This document shows positions 15,552 through 22,783 of a DNA stretch of 34,984 nucleotides, piece after piece. This stretch comes from CAZAQS01 sp964486825 (GTDB lineage: Bacteria; Chloroflexota; Anaerolineae; Anaerolineales; UBA4823): positions 1 to 34,984 of the forward strand of contig CAZAQS010000018.1 in NCBI GenBank assembly GCA_964486825.1. The letters run 5' to 3'. The notes below the pieces were generated by a model. The model was not told the DNA's origin, ran no database searches, and worked only from the letters and a program-made list of their open reading frames with translations. How positions within the stretch are numbered: position 1 is the first letter of the stretch; each line of letters opens with the position of its first letter. The translations under genes were made by a program, and so were the position numbers.

Positions 15552-17252
15552 TTACTTCCAATCGACCCGGCTTACGAGATCATCGCCGGTAATTTGTCTG
15601 GCCTCCCCGCTGTCGACATCAACCATCCATAAATTATTTTGATAAATGACTGCCAAATGAAAACTATCCGATCCCTCTAATTTTTCTGGCGACCAAATCC
15701 CCCAGCCCATCTGCGGGATAAGCCCTGGAGACCCCTCGGGAGGGAATAAAACTCTGCGGTCTGAGCCGTCCCGATCCATCACAGCCAGCCTGTAACGGCT
15801 GGTCTCGCTTTGGGTTGGAAAAATGGATTGGAGATAAGCGATTTGATAATCGTTCACTTGAGAGCTAATCGACTGAAGGGGTGAGGGGATTGGATAAGAG
15901 AACATTCCGGATTGCGACACCAACCTGACCGGAGCTCCCCCTACCAAAGGGATAGCCGTAAGGTCAAAAAGAGGTGATTCCTCCGGAGAAGAAGCTCCTG
16001 CCACCGCCACATGGTCCACGCTATAGAGGACCATCCCATCCGGGCTCCATACCAACGGAGGCACCCAGGCCCAATCACCGCGCGTCAGCAGGGTAAGCAC
16101 ATCCACCAGGGGCACCACACTACTGCCACCTAGAACCACCAATCCAATGCTATCTGGCCTGGCGTAAGCCATGCCTGCCCCATCAGGGGACCAGGCATAG
16201 GTCATTCCCCACCAGCCGTAATTCCCACCCATATTCGTCTCAATTTCCGGCTCTAAGGGCCAGACGCCTCCGTTTTCCGTAATGCGCACCAGGTTCAAAT
16301 CATTGTTCGCCTGCCATCCTGGTGCAGAACTGCGCGGCTCGACGGTAGAATAGGCAACCGTATAAGAAGAACCCGGCCTCCATTCAGCGTAGTGGATGAT
16401 ATTATGCGCTTTCAGATCCACGACCAGTTCATCTTCCCCACTGTCATTGCCAATCCTTGCCGCCCATAACTCGTTGATATTCTCCTCATCCTTTGATAGG
16501 CGGGTAAATAATAGCCATCTGCCATCCTGAGAAAGGGAGAAAATGCGCCCATCCAGGTCGGCGGTGGTAATAATAGGCCGCCGGTTGCCGGTACTGCCTT
16601 CCATAACCCAGGCGTTGCCAGCCAGCAAATAAGCCAGGCGACCTGGAATAGGGAAAGGTGTAAACGGCGCCTGGCTCCCGATCATGACGATCTCTGGCAC
16701 AGCTTCACGCAAGATGACCGATTTTACCGGGTTGTACATGGTTTCAACCCCATCCTCAAAAACCCGGTGATAAGTAATTTCCTGAAGCCCATTTTCCCCC
16801 GGTTGCACCAGGCGGGTCAGCCCATCCGGCATCGACTCGTTCCGCAAGACCTGGTGCTCGAATGGAATCACGACCTGCTCTATATAGTACTCCTCACGGA
16901 CCCGCGTCAGGGTCACGCGTGCCTGGTCATTCAGCAGGCTAAAGAGGGGAGGATCAGTCCGGTCCATGGTTCCCAAGATTAGCCCGGCTTCTGTCAGAGC
17001 TGCCTCCACTGTGCTGCCTGCCGGCAGCTCGACCTGTCTCTCACTCCCGTCCGAAATAATTGTCACAATGATTACAGACTGCGTATCAGGATTTGGAGGA
17101 ACGGGTGAACAACCATTCAATGACAAGCTTAACAGCAGGATAAAAACTGTATACCAAAACAATCCACCTTTTTGAAAACTGGAAAGACCCTTTGAACCCC
17201 ACCTCGGCCGTTCTTGTAGAGAGAGCCTCGAGCGAGAGTGGTATAATCTCAT
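15552..17252 (-). CDS. Lipoprotein with DUF348, G5 and C-terminal beta-propeller
   Basis: A 566-residue exported protein. A hydrophobic segment ends in the lipobox LNGC at residue 48 (FILLLSLSLNGC), so lipid anchoring is expected. Residues 62-115 (IVTIISDGSERQVELPAGSTV onward) look like DUF348, a ubiquitin-like domain found in YabE/Rpf proteins. Residues 118-195 (YIEQVVIPFEHQVLRNESMPDG through the VILREAVPEIV region) match a G5 domain, thought to bind N-acetylglucosamine-containing glycans. From about 210 to the end, repeated WSPDG/SQDGRW strands (AYAWSPDGAGMAYA, PLVWSPDGMVLYS) indicate a TolB/WD-like propeller. A peptidoglycan-associated sensor or scaffold is likely; no catalytic residues are visible. 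The start is uncertain: the ATG at 17252 leaves an unusually long n-region, and a later TTG next to AAAAGGTGG is possible. Confidence 0.8.
   Translation of the reverse strand: MRLYHSRSRLSLQERPRWGSKGLSSFQKGGLFWYTVFILLLSLSLNGCSPVPPNPDTQSVIIVTIISDGSERQVELPAGSTVEAALTEAGLILGTMDRTDPPLFSLLNDQARVTLTRVREEYYIEQVVIPFEHQVLRNESMPDGLTRLVQPGENGLQEITYHRVFEDGVETMYNPVKSVILREAVPEIVMIGSQAPFTPFPIPGRLAYLLAGNAWVMEGSTGNRRPIITTADLDGRIFSLSQDGRWLLFTRLSKDEENINELWAARIGNDSGEDELVVDLKAHNIIHYAEWRPGSSYTVAYSTVEPRSSAPGWQANNDLNLVRITENGGVWPLEPEIETNMGGNYGWWGMTYAWSPDGAGMAYARPDSIGLVVLGGSSVVPLVDVLTLLTRGDWAWVPPLVWSPDGMVLYSVDHVAVAGASSPEESPLFDLTAIPLVGGAPVRLVSQSGMFSYPIPSPLQSISSQVNDYQIAYLQSIFPTQSETSRYRLAVMDRDGSDRRVLFPPEGSPGLIPQMGWGIWSPEKLEGSDSFHLAVIYQNNLWMVDVDSGEARQITGDDLVSRVDWK
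17239..17247 (+). promoter_or_regulatory. Extended -10 promoter of scpB
   Basis: TGGTATAAT on the plus strand, inside the first codons of the divergent lipoprotein gene. Transcription would start near 17254, giving scpB a leader of about 47 bases. No obvious -35. Confidence 0.5.
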
Positions 17253-17292
17253 CCGCCAATCGCATCCCTTCTTGCCAATTCACTAATCACCC

Positions 17293-17301
17293 ATTATAGC
17301 A
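17293..17301 (-). promoter_or_regulatory. Extended -10 promoter of the lipoprotein gene
   Basis: Read on the minus strand this is TGCTATAAT, identical to the aspS element. It directly abuts the scpB start codon, sharing its first base. Transcription would begin near 17286 and run towards the lipoprotein ATG at 17252, passing through the scpB promoter. Confidence 0.5.
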
Positions 17302-17876
17302 TGTCCGGTACACCTTTCCCCCAATCAGTGCTCAGTCTTGCAGCCCAAATTGAAACCATTTTATTCGTGGCATCCGGGGCTATAACCATCTCCCAGGTAG
17401 CTGCGGCGTTGGAAATCCCGGTCGCCGAACTAGAGAAGGGCCTGGCAGAGCTCGAAGAACAGTATAAGGAACGTGGGCTTAGACTCCAGCGGCACCAACA
17501 GTACATTCAACTTACCACTGCTCCCGAAGCAGCCCAAGTGGTCGAGCGTTTCCTGGGAATGGAAGCGACATCTAAATTAAGCCGGGCGGGATTGGAAACG
17601 CTTTCCATCGTAGCCTATGAACAACCGGTGACTCGGCCCGAGATCGACGCCGTGCGGGGAGTGAACAGTGACGGGGCCTTGAAAAGCCTGCTCAGTAAAG
17701 GCTTGATCCAGGAAGCCGGGCGCGCGGAAAGGCCGGGCCGCCCCATCCTCTATACGACAACGCCTGACTTCCTGGCACACTTTGGCCTGAATTCCTTGAA
17801 GGACTTACCCCCCCTCAACCCACAAGTGGGACCAGCACCGCAACCAGAGGATATTGATAACCACTTGAAGGGCTGA
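17301..17876 (+). CDS. scpB: Segregation and condensation protein B
   Basis: A 191-residue subunit of the SMC-ScpAB condensin, which compacts and segregates the chromosome. Two winged-helix domains are visible. The first is QIETILFVASGAITISQVAAAL. The second contains LSRAGLETLSIVAYEQPVTRPEIDAVRGVNSDGALKSLL, the family signature, followed by GRAERPGRPILYTTTPDFLAHFGL. The C-terminal tail is proline-rich. ScpA usually sits immediately upstream of ScpB; here the upstream neighbour is the divergent lipoprotein gene and no scpA is in the window. The ATG at 17301 has no good ribosome-binding site. The pseudouridine synthase follows 80 bases later, a pairing (scpB-rluB) common in bacteria. Confidence 0.95.
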   Translation: MSGTPFPQSVLSLAAQIETILFVASGAITISQVAAALEIPVAELEKGLAELEEQYKERGLRLQRHQQYIQLTTAPEAAQVVERFLGMEATSKLSRAGLETLSIVAYEQPVTRPEIDAVRGVNSDGALKSLLSKGLIQEAGRAERPGRPILYTTTPDFLAHFGLNSLKDLPPLNPQVGPAPQPEDIDNHLKG

Positions 17877-17944
17877 CCTGCATGTAACATTGGGGGTACA
17901 GGATAAGTTATCGCTCATAAAGATTTGAGTCAATCTGACTGGAT

Positions 17945-17950
17945 TATAAT
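17945..17950 (+). promoter_or_regulatory. -10 box of the pseudouridine synthase gene, predicting a leaderless mRNA
   Basis: TATAAT ends six bases before the ATG at 17957, the same geometry as at dinG, so transcription should start at the initiation codon. The TTGAGT at 17925 is only 14 bases away and is a doubtful -35. Confidence 0.5.
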
Positions 17951-17956
17951 TGTTAT

Positions 17957-18808
17957 ATGGAAGAAAGATTGCAAAAAATACTGGCTCGCGCCGGATTTGG
18001 TTCACGGCGCTCTGCAGAGGAATTGATCCAGGCCGGGAGAGTAAAAGTGAATGGCAAGGTGGCCGAGCTGGGATCAAAAGCAGACTTTGAGCGTGATCGC
18101 ATTACCGTGGATGGACGGCTGCTTTCAATCTCTGAACCTCTTACTTATATTCTCCTATACAAACCACGCAACGTCTTATCGACGGTAAGCGCGCCGGATA
18201 AACGCCCCACAGTACGAGATCTGGTACCCGTTCCCGGGCAACTATACCCGGTTGGGAGGCTGGATATTGACAGCGAAGGCTTGATTCTAATGACAAACGA
18301 CGGCGACCTGGCAAACCGCCTGACGCACCCTCGTTATGGGCACGAAAAAGAATATCGGGTATTGGTAGCCCGCCAACCGGATGATGAACAGCTCCGCACC
18401 TGGCGCCGTGGTGTCGTGCTTGAGGACAGCTATAAGACCCAGCCGGCAGAGGTACGGGTTGAATCACTGCATGGCAAAGGAGCTTGGTTAAGGGTCGTAC
18501 TACGCGAGGGGAGGAAACGACAGATCCGGGAGACCGGCGCTCTGCTGGGTCTACCCGTTGTGCGCATCATCCGGGTCCGTTTGGGCAGCTTGCTGCTGGG
18601 AAACCTAAAACCGCGTGAATGGCGACACCTGACAGCGGATGAAATAGCAGGGTTAAAAGGTGGGCCGGTAAAGAGCGATCCTGGGGGCAGAATGGGAAGA
18701 GCTTTATCAAAGAAAGCCGGGCAAGGATCGCCCACACGTAGCAGGCCAGGGAAGAGCGGGGCGTCCAGCCGCCCGCGACGCCCAAATGATAGAAGCAAGC
18801 GCAGATAG
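17957..18808 (+). CDS. rluB: RsuA/RluB/RluE-family pseudouridine synthase with basic tail
   Basis: A 283-residue enzyme that isomerises uridine to pseudouridine in rRNA. Residues 1-50 are an S4 RNA-binding domain (RLQKILARAGFGSRRSAEELI through GRVKVNGKV). The catalytic domain has LLYKPRNVLSTVS, then YPVGRLDIDSEGLILMTNDG with the catalytic Asp at residue 103, KEYRVLV, and LREGRKRQIRETGALLGLPVVRIIRVRLG. The last 50 residues are low-complexity and rich in Lys, Arg, Ser and Gly, a common RNA-binding extension. The family is certain; RluB (23S position 2605) is favoured over RsuA by the scpB context, but the exact target is not proven. There is no Shine-Dalgarno site, and translation is predicted to be leaderless. 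Confidence 0.92.
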   Translation: MEERLQKILARAGFGSRRSAEELIQAGRVKVNGKVAELGSKADFERDRITVDGRLLSISEPLTYILLYKPRNVLSTVSAPDKRPTVRDLVPVPGQLYPVGRLDIDSEGLILMTNDGDLANRLTHPRYGHEKEYRVLVARQPDDEQLRTWRRGVVLEDSYKTQPAEVRVESLHGKGAWLRVVLREGRKRQIRETGALLGLPVVRIIRVRLGSLLLGNLKPREWRHLTADEIAGLKGGPVKSDPGGRMGRALSKKAGQGSPTRSRPGKSGASSRPRRPNDRSKRR

Positions 18809-18821
18809 ACTTTCCATCCTT

Positions 18822-18850
18822 TTGAATAAACTCAATTTTCCTTTTATATT
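18822..18850 (+). promoter_or_regulatory. Sigma-70-like promoter of the HEAT-repeat gene
   Basis: TTGAAT at 18822-18827 and TATATT at 18845-18850 are separated by exactly 17 bases. Transcription would begin near 18857. AAGG at 18860-18863 then lies eight bases from the ATG at 18872. The region is visibly more AT-rich than the flanking genes. Confidence 0.5.
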
Positions 18851-18871
18851 TGAGAGTTGAAGGTTACGGAT

Positions 18872-20815
18872 ATGGAAAACGATCTTTTTTGGACCCTGAG
18901 AGATTACCAGCGCTTTGTTCAAGACCCGGATTTCCTGGCCCGCGAGTGGGCTGCGCATCGTATCGAAGAACAATATCCCCAAGCGACAGCCCATTCCCTA
19001 AAGAGCTTGCTATTTGACGAAGACGATCATCTGCGTATTTCAGCTGCAAGAGCTATTATTACCCATCCAAGCCAGGAATTCGAAGCAGATCTGTTATACG
19101 CTCTTCAAAGTGCAAAGGGCAATACACGTAGCTGGATATTGAAAGCGATCGGGGTGATTGGTTCCAAAGCAATACTTCCCCAACTTATCCAAGAATGCGA
19201 TGCGATCCCCATCCATCACAGGACAGGCGTAGAAAACACTGAAAGCCAGGGCTTAGTGAATGCTCTGGGGGAATATCCCGAACCTGAGGCTCGAGCAGCC
19301 TTATGGCGTCTGATGGAGCGCTATCGGAATGATGATGTCCTTGCCAACGATACGGTTGTAGGACTTCTCAATTATCCAGAGTATGATACTTTCACCCGGC
19401 TCACCCGGCTTATCAAGAAATTGCGACCTGCGCAAGAGATGTTACATTTCTCAGTCATCGATGCAATTGCTGGCGCATGCCTGGTGTCTCCCTTGGCAGA
19501 ACACTTGCATGAAAGCCTTCATAATCCAGAGGTTGCGCTGGACACTTTGTATGGCTGGATGGATTACATTTTGGAGTTCAACGACGATTTCCAGAGCATT
19601 TTCTACAAAAAGGCGCGGCAGGGATATACAGGGATATTGGAGGATTTTTATAGCGAGGCGAACCGCTATGGTAAAGAAACCGGGCAAGACTGGAGCGATT
19701 GGAAGTTTGGGGAAACATCTCACACTACCTCCAAGGGTAATTATCAATGGCGTATGTTCAGTGCTTATCAATTTCTGGCAGCCTTCGCCGAAAACCCGCC
19801 CCAGGACAAGCAACTTTATCGCCGCACAGTAGGCTTATGCCTGGCTTTATTGGGACAATTTTTGATCGATGAAGATGACGAAGCCCTTCTGATCCAGGCC
19901 ACAACTCCTGAAAGTGAATTCAATGCACTGGTTGAGATTTTAAATTCTGCACGAGAGAACGTCTTACCCGATATCGTGGAACGCCTGGCAGCTCATGGCC
20001 CCATTGTCCTCCCCGCGCTCGTCTCCACCCTCCAGCTCAGCGAGTATTTCTGGCCACGAGTTCGGGCTCTCAATGCCATCTCTCAGCTAGCCCAGCTCTT
20101 CCCTGGCACTGCCGACCCAGCCATACCTGCTGTTTTGGATCAAATCCAGGAACATGAAAGCGATATCATGCTAGAAGCTGCTTCGCAGGCGCTTAAATAC
20201 ATCGGGCCGTCTGTAGTCAAACCGGCTATGGAGGGAATTGATTATGAAGATCACACTACTTACAATATTTATGTCATAGGAGCGTTGACCGAAATCCCGA
20301 CCCAGGCCTGTGTTGAAGCGTTGCTGAATTACATCAATAAGACCGAAGAAGTAGATAAGTTTTATATAGAAGTCACAGCTCAACTGGCGCACCCGCGCTT
20401 ACTGCCACTGTTTAGATCATATTACCTGGAAGATCCTGATCCAAACCTGGCCGAATACTGTTATAAGGTGGCTTACCTTAACCGGATCGACGACCCTCTC
20501 ATGGCACATTGGAAAACAGAGGCTTTGGAACTCCGTGAAAAGCAGCAACACCTCCTCAAAAAACTGGAAGAAGAATGGTCCTTGGGTCAAGCTGTAAGTA
20601 GGGAAAAACCTGAGCAACAGCCATTGGAGAATATTCTCGCAAAGGTTATCGATCATTTTCAAGATTCGCCTTCAGCGGGCGGTCGGGAAACGGAAGATCG
20701 AGAAGAAAACGAAAGGGCTCGCCAGAAGGAGGCAGCCCGTCGTGCGGAAGCAAAAGAAAAGTCAAAACGTAAACAAGAGAAAATATCCAGAAAGAAGAGC
20801 CGTAAGCGAAAGTAG
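18872..20815 (+). CDS. HEAT-repeat protein with a long Lys/Arg/Glu-rich C-terminal tail
   Basis: About 647 residues, built from helical HEAT-like repeats. Examples are LKSLLFDEDDHLRISAARAI (about residues 43-62), the ILKAIGVIGSKAILPQLIQE region, RVRALNAISQLAQLFPGTAD and DIMLEAASQALKYIGPSVVK. A non-repeat central part (about 205-310) contains FQSIFYKKARQGYTGILEDF and the DWSDWKFGETSH segment. From about residue 545 it becomes coiled and highly charged, ending in a lysine/arginine run (SRKKSRKRK). No catalytic motif, signal peptide or membrane helix is seen. It is probably a cytoplasmic scaffold, and the tail could bind nucleic acid. I chose ATG 18872 over the upstream TTG 18857 because of the AAGG spacing. 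It is followed after 16 bases by a small basic reading frame and then the unknown gene at 21033. Confidence 0.8.
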   Translation: MENDLFWTLRDYQRFVQDPDFLAREWAAHRIEEQYPQATAHSLKSLLFDEDDHLRISAARAIITHPSQEFEADLLYALQSAKGNTRSWILKAIGVIGSKAILPQLIQECDAIPIHHRTGVENTESQGLVNALGEYPEPEARAALWRLMERYRNDDVLANDTVVGLLNYPEYDTFTRLTRLIKKLRPAQEMLHFSVIDAIAGACLVSPLAEHLHESLHNPEVALDTLYGWMDYILEFNDDFQSIFYKKARQGYTGILEDFYSEANRYGKETGQDWSDWKFGETSHTTSKGNYQWRMFSAYQFLAAFAENPPQDKQLYRRTVGLCLALLGQFLIDEDDEALLIQATTPESEFNALVEILNSARENVLPDIVERLAAHGPIVLPALVSTLQLSEYFWPRVRALNAISQLAQLFPGTADPAIPAVLDQIQEHESDIMLEAASQALKYIGPSVVKPAMEGIDYEDHTTYNIYVIGALTEIPTQACVEALLNYINKTEEVDKFYIEVTAQLAHPRLLPLFRSYYLEDPDPNLAEYCYKVAYLNRIDDPLMAHWKTEALELREKQQHLLKKLEEEWSLGQAVSREKPEQQPLENILAKVIDHFQDSPSAGGRETEDREENERARQKEAARRAEAKEKSKRKQEKISRKKSRKRK

Positions 20816-20831
20816 TAGGAAGAATATCATC

Positions 20832-20978
20832 ATGAGCCGTAAGAAAAAACGCCAGGTATCCGAAGGGAGCGGAAAGCGATACACTTCCACAAAGCCCAAG
20901 CCGCCATCCACCCCGATCCTTCGCAGCCCGCCGCCGCCAAGCTATGCAGAAATAATGCTGCGTAAACGCATAATATAG
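20832..20978 (+). CDS. Small basic Pro-rich reading frame, probably the 5' part of the following gene
   Basis: A 48-codon frame with ATG at 20832 and AGGAAG eight bases before it, starting 16 bases after the HEAT gene stop. The peptide is Lys/Arg-rich at its N-terminus (MSRKKKRQ), then carries Ser/Pro repeats (PKPPSTPILRSPPPPSY) and ends in a helix-like EIMLRKRII before TAG. The next gene is in exactly the same frame, and the 14 codons between TAG and ATG 21021 are open. The frame therefore looks like the disordered N-terminal extension of that protein, cut off by one amber codon. It could also be a genuine small protein. Confidence 0.5.
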   Translation: MSRKKKRQVSEGSGKRYTSTKPKPPSTPILRSPPPPSYAEIMLRKRII

Positions 20979-21032
20979 TTCGGCCTGAGTGACCGGTTTT
21001 CCAATGATTTCGAAACAGCTATGGAGCTGTAT

Positions 21033-22325
21033 ATGGGGCCGGACGCGTACCTGAAGCAAGGCGATAAGAAAATTCTCATGCTCGATGACGATGAATCCGT
21101 TTTTAGGGGATTCCAGGAATGGTATTACTTTGATTACGTATTGCAATCAGGGGACCACATTATTGACTTGTTTGCAAAAGAAGCAGGGCCAAAGCTTCCA
21201 GAGGCTCAAAGACTTATGTTAGCGGATTGGATAGCTAGCAACCGCCTGCGACTGTTAGAGACGTTGTCAATTGAACCTGGAATCGGCGAAACCATGCAAG
21301 ACTTGCTGAGTGGAGAGACCCTCTACATGAAAGATATTTCATTTTCATATCATGGGCTTCGATGGAGTGTTTTCCTGGGGCGCACGATCTTGACGGAGGG
21401 ACGTTTGCATTTTACCGGCAGTGGGAGGATCCTGAACCCATTTGAAAAACCCGAAATATTGGCGATCGCTCAGGAATTATGGGCCGATTATCAGAAAAAG
21501 CATCCTCAAGCTGACCTGCTAGAATTTTACCGCGATCATAGTCTTGACTTGCTGCGTGCGGAGAAAGAGATTGTAGAAAATCGCAACAAGCCGAAAACCC
21601 TCCTTACAACTGAGGGCCACCTGGCGATCACTGCTAAAGCAGAGTTTGACATTCGTGGGGACCCTCGGAAAATCGTAAGCACTTTGGATAAAGCTGAAGA
21701 ATTCGTATTCGCTGGCGAGTTAGAGAGCGAAGATTATCCCGATTGCCTGCACTATGTATGGCTTTTACGCGGCAGTTCCTTCATAAAAACAGCCTCACCA
21801 AACAAGAGACCCATCAACGGCCTTATCCTTTCCAGCAGTTGGACTGCCGGACCTGGTGAACCCGATTTTCGCACGCTGGGTGATCTTCATTTGTGCTGGG
21901 AAGAATTGGCTCTATCATGCTTGTCACGAGAAAGATTGGAGGCTGGCAAAGAACTCCTTGAGAAGAAACTGGGGGGAAAAATAAAGCACCGGCGAGACCA
22001 CATCCAAGACCTAGGAGATTATCGGGTTTCTAGAGAGTGGGACGATGAGATGGATGAGTCCGACGAGCTTGATGGAGAAGGAGAAGAGGTAAATCCAGAA
22101 TTTGAGATCATCGAAGAAGAAATGAAAGAGCGCTTAACACGGCGTTGGCTGGATACCCCTGACGAACATGGTATTACTCCCCGTCAGGCTGTGCAGACGC
22201 CTGAAGGGAGAAAAGAGATTATTGAAAAGATTAGGTATATGGAATTCCTGGAAGATAACGCCTTGAAGTCCGGGAAAAAGCCCCCAATGCGCCTGGATAT
22301 CATCCGTAATGAGTTGGGGTTGTAA
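21033..22325 (+). CDS. Conserved protein of unknown function (resembles a domain seen in some SEC-C motif proteins), 5' part interrupted
   Basis: About 430 residues. The start region FRGFQEWYYFDYVLQSGDHIIDLF and the following LRLLETLSIEPGIGETMQDLLSG, YLKQ and SFSYHGLRWSVFLGRTI strands resemble a domain I recall beside SEC-C metal-binding motifs, though no CxC-type motif is present here. The middle (about 190-290) has LTTEGHLAITAKAEFDIRGD and LHYVWLLRG, then a helical segment ending LDKAEEF/LEKKLGGKIKH. The C-terminus has a strongly acidic stretch (DDEMDESDELDGEGEE) followed by ERLTRRWLDTPDEHGITPRQAVQTPEGR, a DUF2384-like or MbcA-like feel, but I will not assign it. ATG 21033 has GGAG six bases upstream; ATG 21021 has nothing. 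In-frame sequence continues upstream to the TAG at 20976. Probably co-transcribed with the HEAT gene. Confidence 0.65.
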   Translation: MGPDAYLKQGDKKILMLDDDESVFRGFQEWYYFDYVLQSGDHIIDLFAKEAGPKLPEAQRLMLADWIASNRLRLLETLSIEPGIGETMQDLLSGETLYMKDISFSYHGLRWSVFLGRTILTEGRLHFTGSGRILNPFEKPEILAIAQELWADYQKKHPQADLLEFYRDHSLDLLRAEKEIVENRNKPKTLLTTEGHLAITAKAEFDIRGDPRKIVSTLDKAEEFVFAGELESEDYPDCLHYVWLLRGSSFIKTASPNKRPINGLILSSSWTAGPGEPDFRTLGDLHLCWEELALSCLSRERLEAGKELLEKKLGGKIKHRRDHIQDLGDYRVSREWDDEMDESDELDGEGEEVNPEFEIIEEEMKERLTRRWLDTPDEHGITPRQAVQTPEGRKEIIEKIRYMEFLEDNALKSGKKPPMRLDIIRNELGL

Positions 22326-22407
22326 TATAAGTTGGAGTTGACGCAAATACAAGGAACAGACGATTATTTCTAGTTGTTCTGATTGTAAATCTGCCAAAAA
22401 AACCGCA

Positions 22408-22605
22408 CGTCTCGAGCGTTGCCAGCATTGGCGACCAGTAGGCAATCTCCTCATTAAAAGCATTCAGGGCGGCATAAAACAGGACAGCTGGTAAGATCGG
22501 CGCCAGCTTGAGCAACAAATCACCCCCAGGGCGCAGGCCAAGGAACAGAGCCACTGCCAGGGCGGCGATATAGAAGCCCGATTGCAAGCCAAATTTTGGA
22601 ATTTC
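22408..22605 (-). pseudogene. Decayed fragment of a CPBP-family intramembrane protease
   Basis: On the minus strand, about 60 codons read FYIAALAVALFLGLRPGGD, LAPILPAVLFYAALNAF and NEEIAYWSPMLATLE. The NAFNEE-xxx-(R) pattern is the first conserved motif of CPBP (CAAX-protease/bacteriocin-processing, Abi) membrane proteases. Here the catalytic-motif Arg is Trp (TGG, one base from CGG). A stop codon lies directly upstream at 22608-22606. Downstream of the LATLE residues the frame becomes unrelated sequence. No start codon or ribosome-binding site is left. It occupies most of the 458-base gap between the unknown gene and the PMT-like gene. Confidence 0.5.
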
Positions 22606-22620
22606 CTATATCCCCTTTTA

Positions 22621-22648
22621 TTGCTGGATGGGTAAAAGAGTGTAAAAT
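22621..22648 (+). promoter_or_regulatory. Possible promoter of the PMT-NHL gene
   Basis: TTGCTG at 22621-22626 and TAAAAT at 22643-22648 are 16 bases apart, with a TG before the -10. The leader to the ATG at 22784 would be about 130 bases. The match is moderate and could be chance in AT-rich sequence. Confidence 0.3.
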
Positions 22649-22783
22649 ACGTCCGGAAGATAGATAACCAACTTGTAAGCTTGATCATCCTTGTGACCCT
22701 ATCCTATTTACTCCTGGAAGCAGAAGTTGGCCCTGGCACCCAGGCAGCGGGAAAAAACCAGGGAGCAGGAAACCAAGGGGTAG

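Noticed and set aside
17086..17283. Alternative minus-strand frame overlapping the lipoprotein signal region
   Set aside because: Its ATG at 17266 has GAAGGG nearby, but the frame stops after about 60 codons and lacks the lipobox; the lipobox is in the longer frame.
20976..20978. Selenocysteine- or pyrrolysine-like recoding at the in-frame TAG
   Set aside because: TAG is not the Sec codon, no stable structure is evident after it, no pyl genes are in the window, and TAG ends other genes here.
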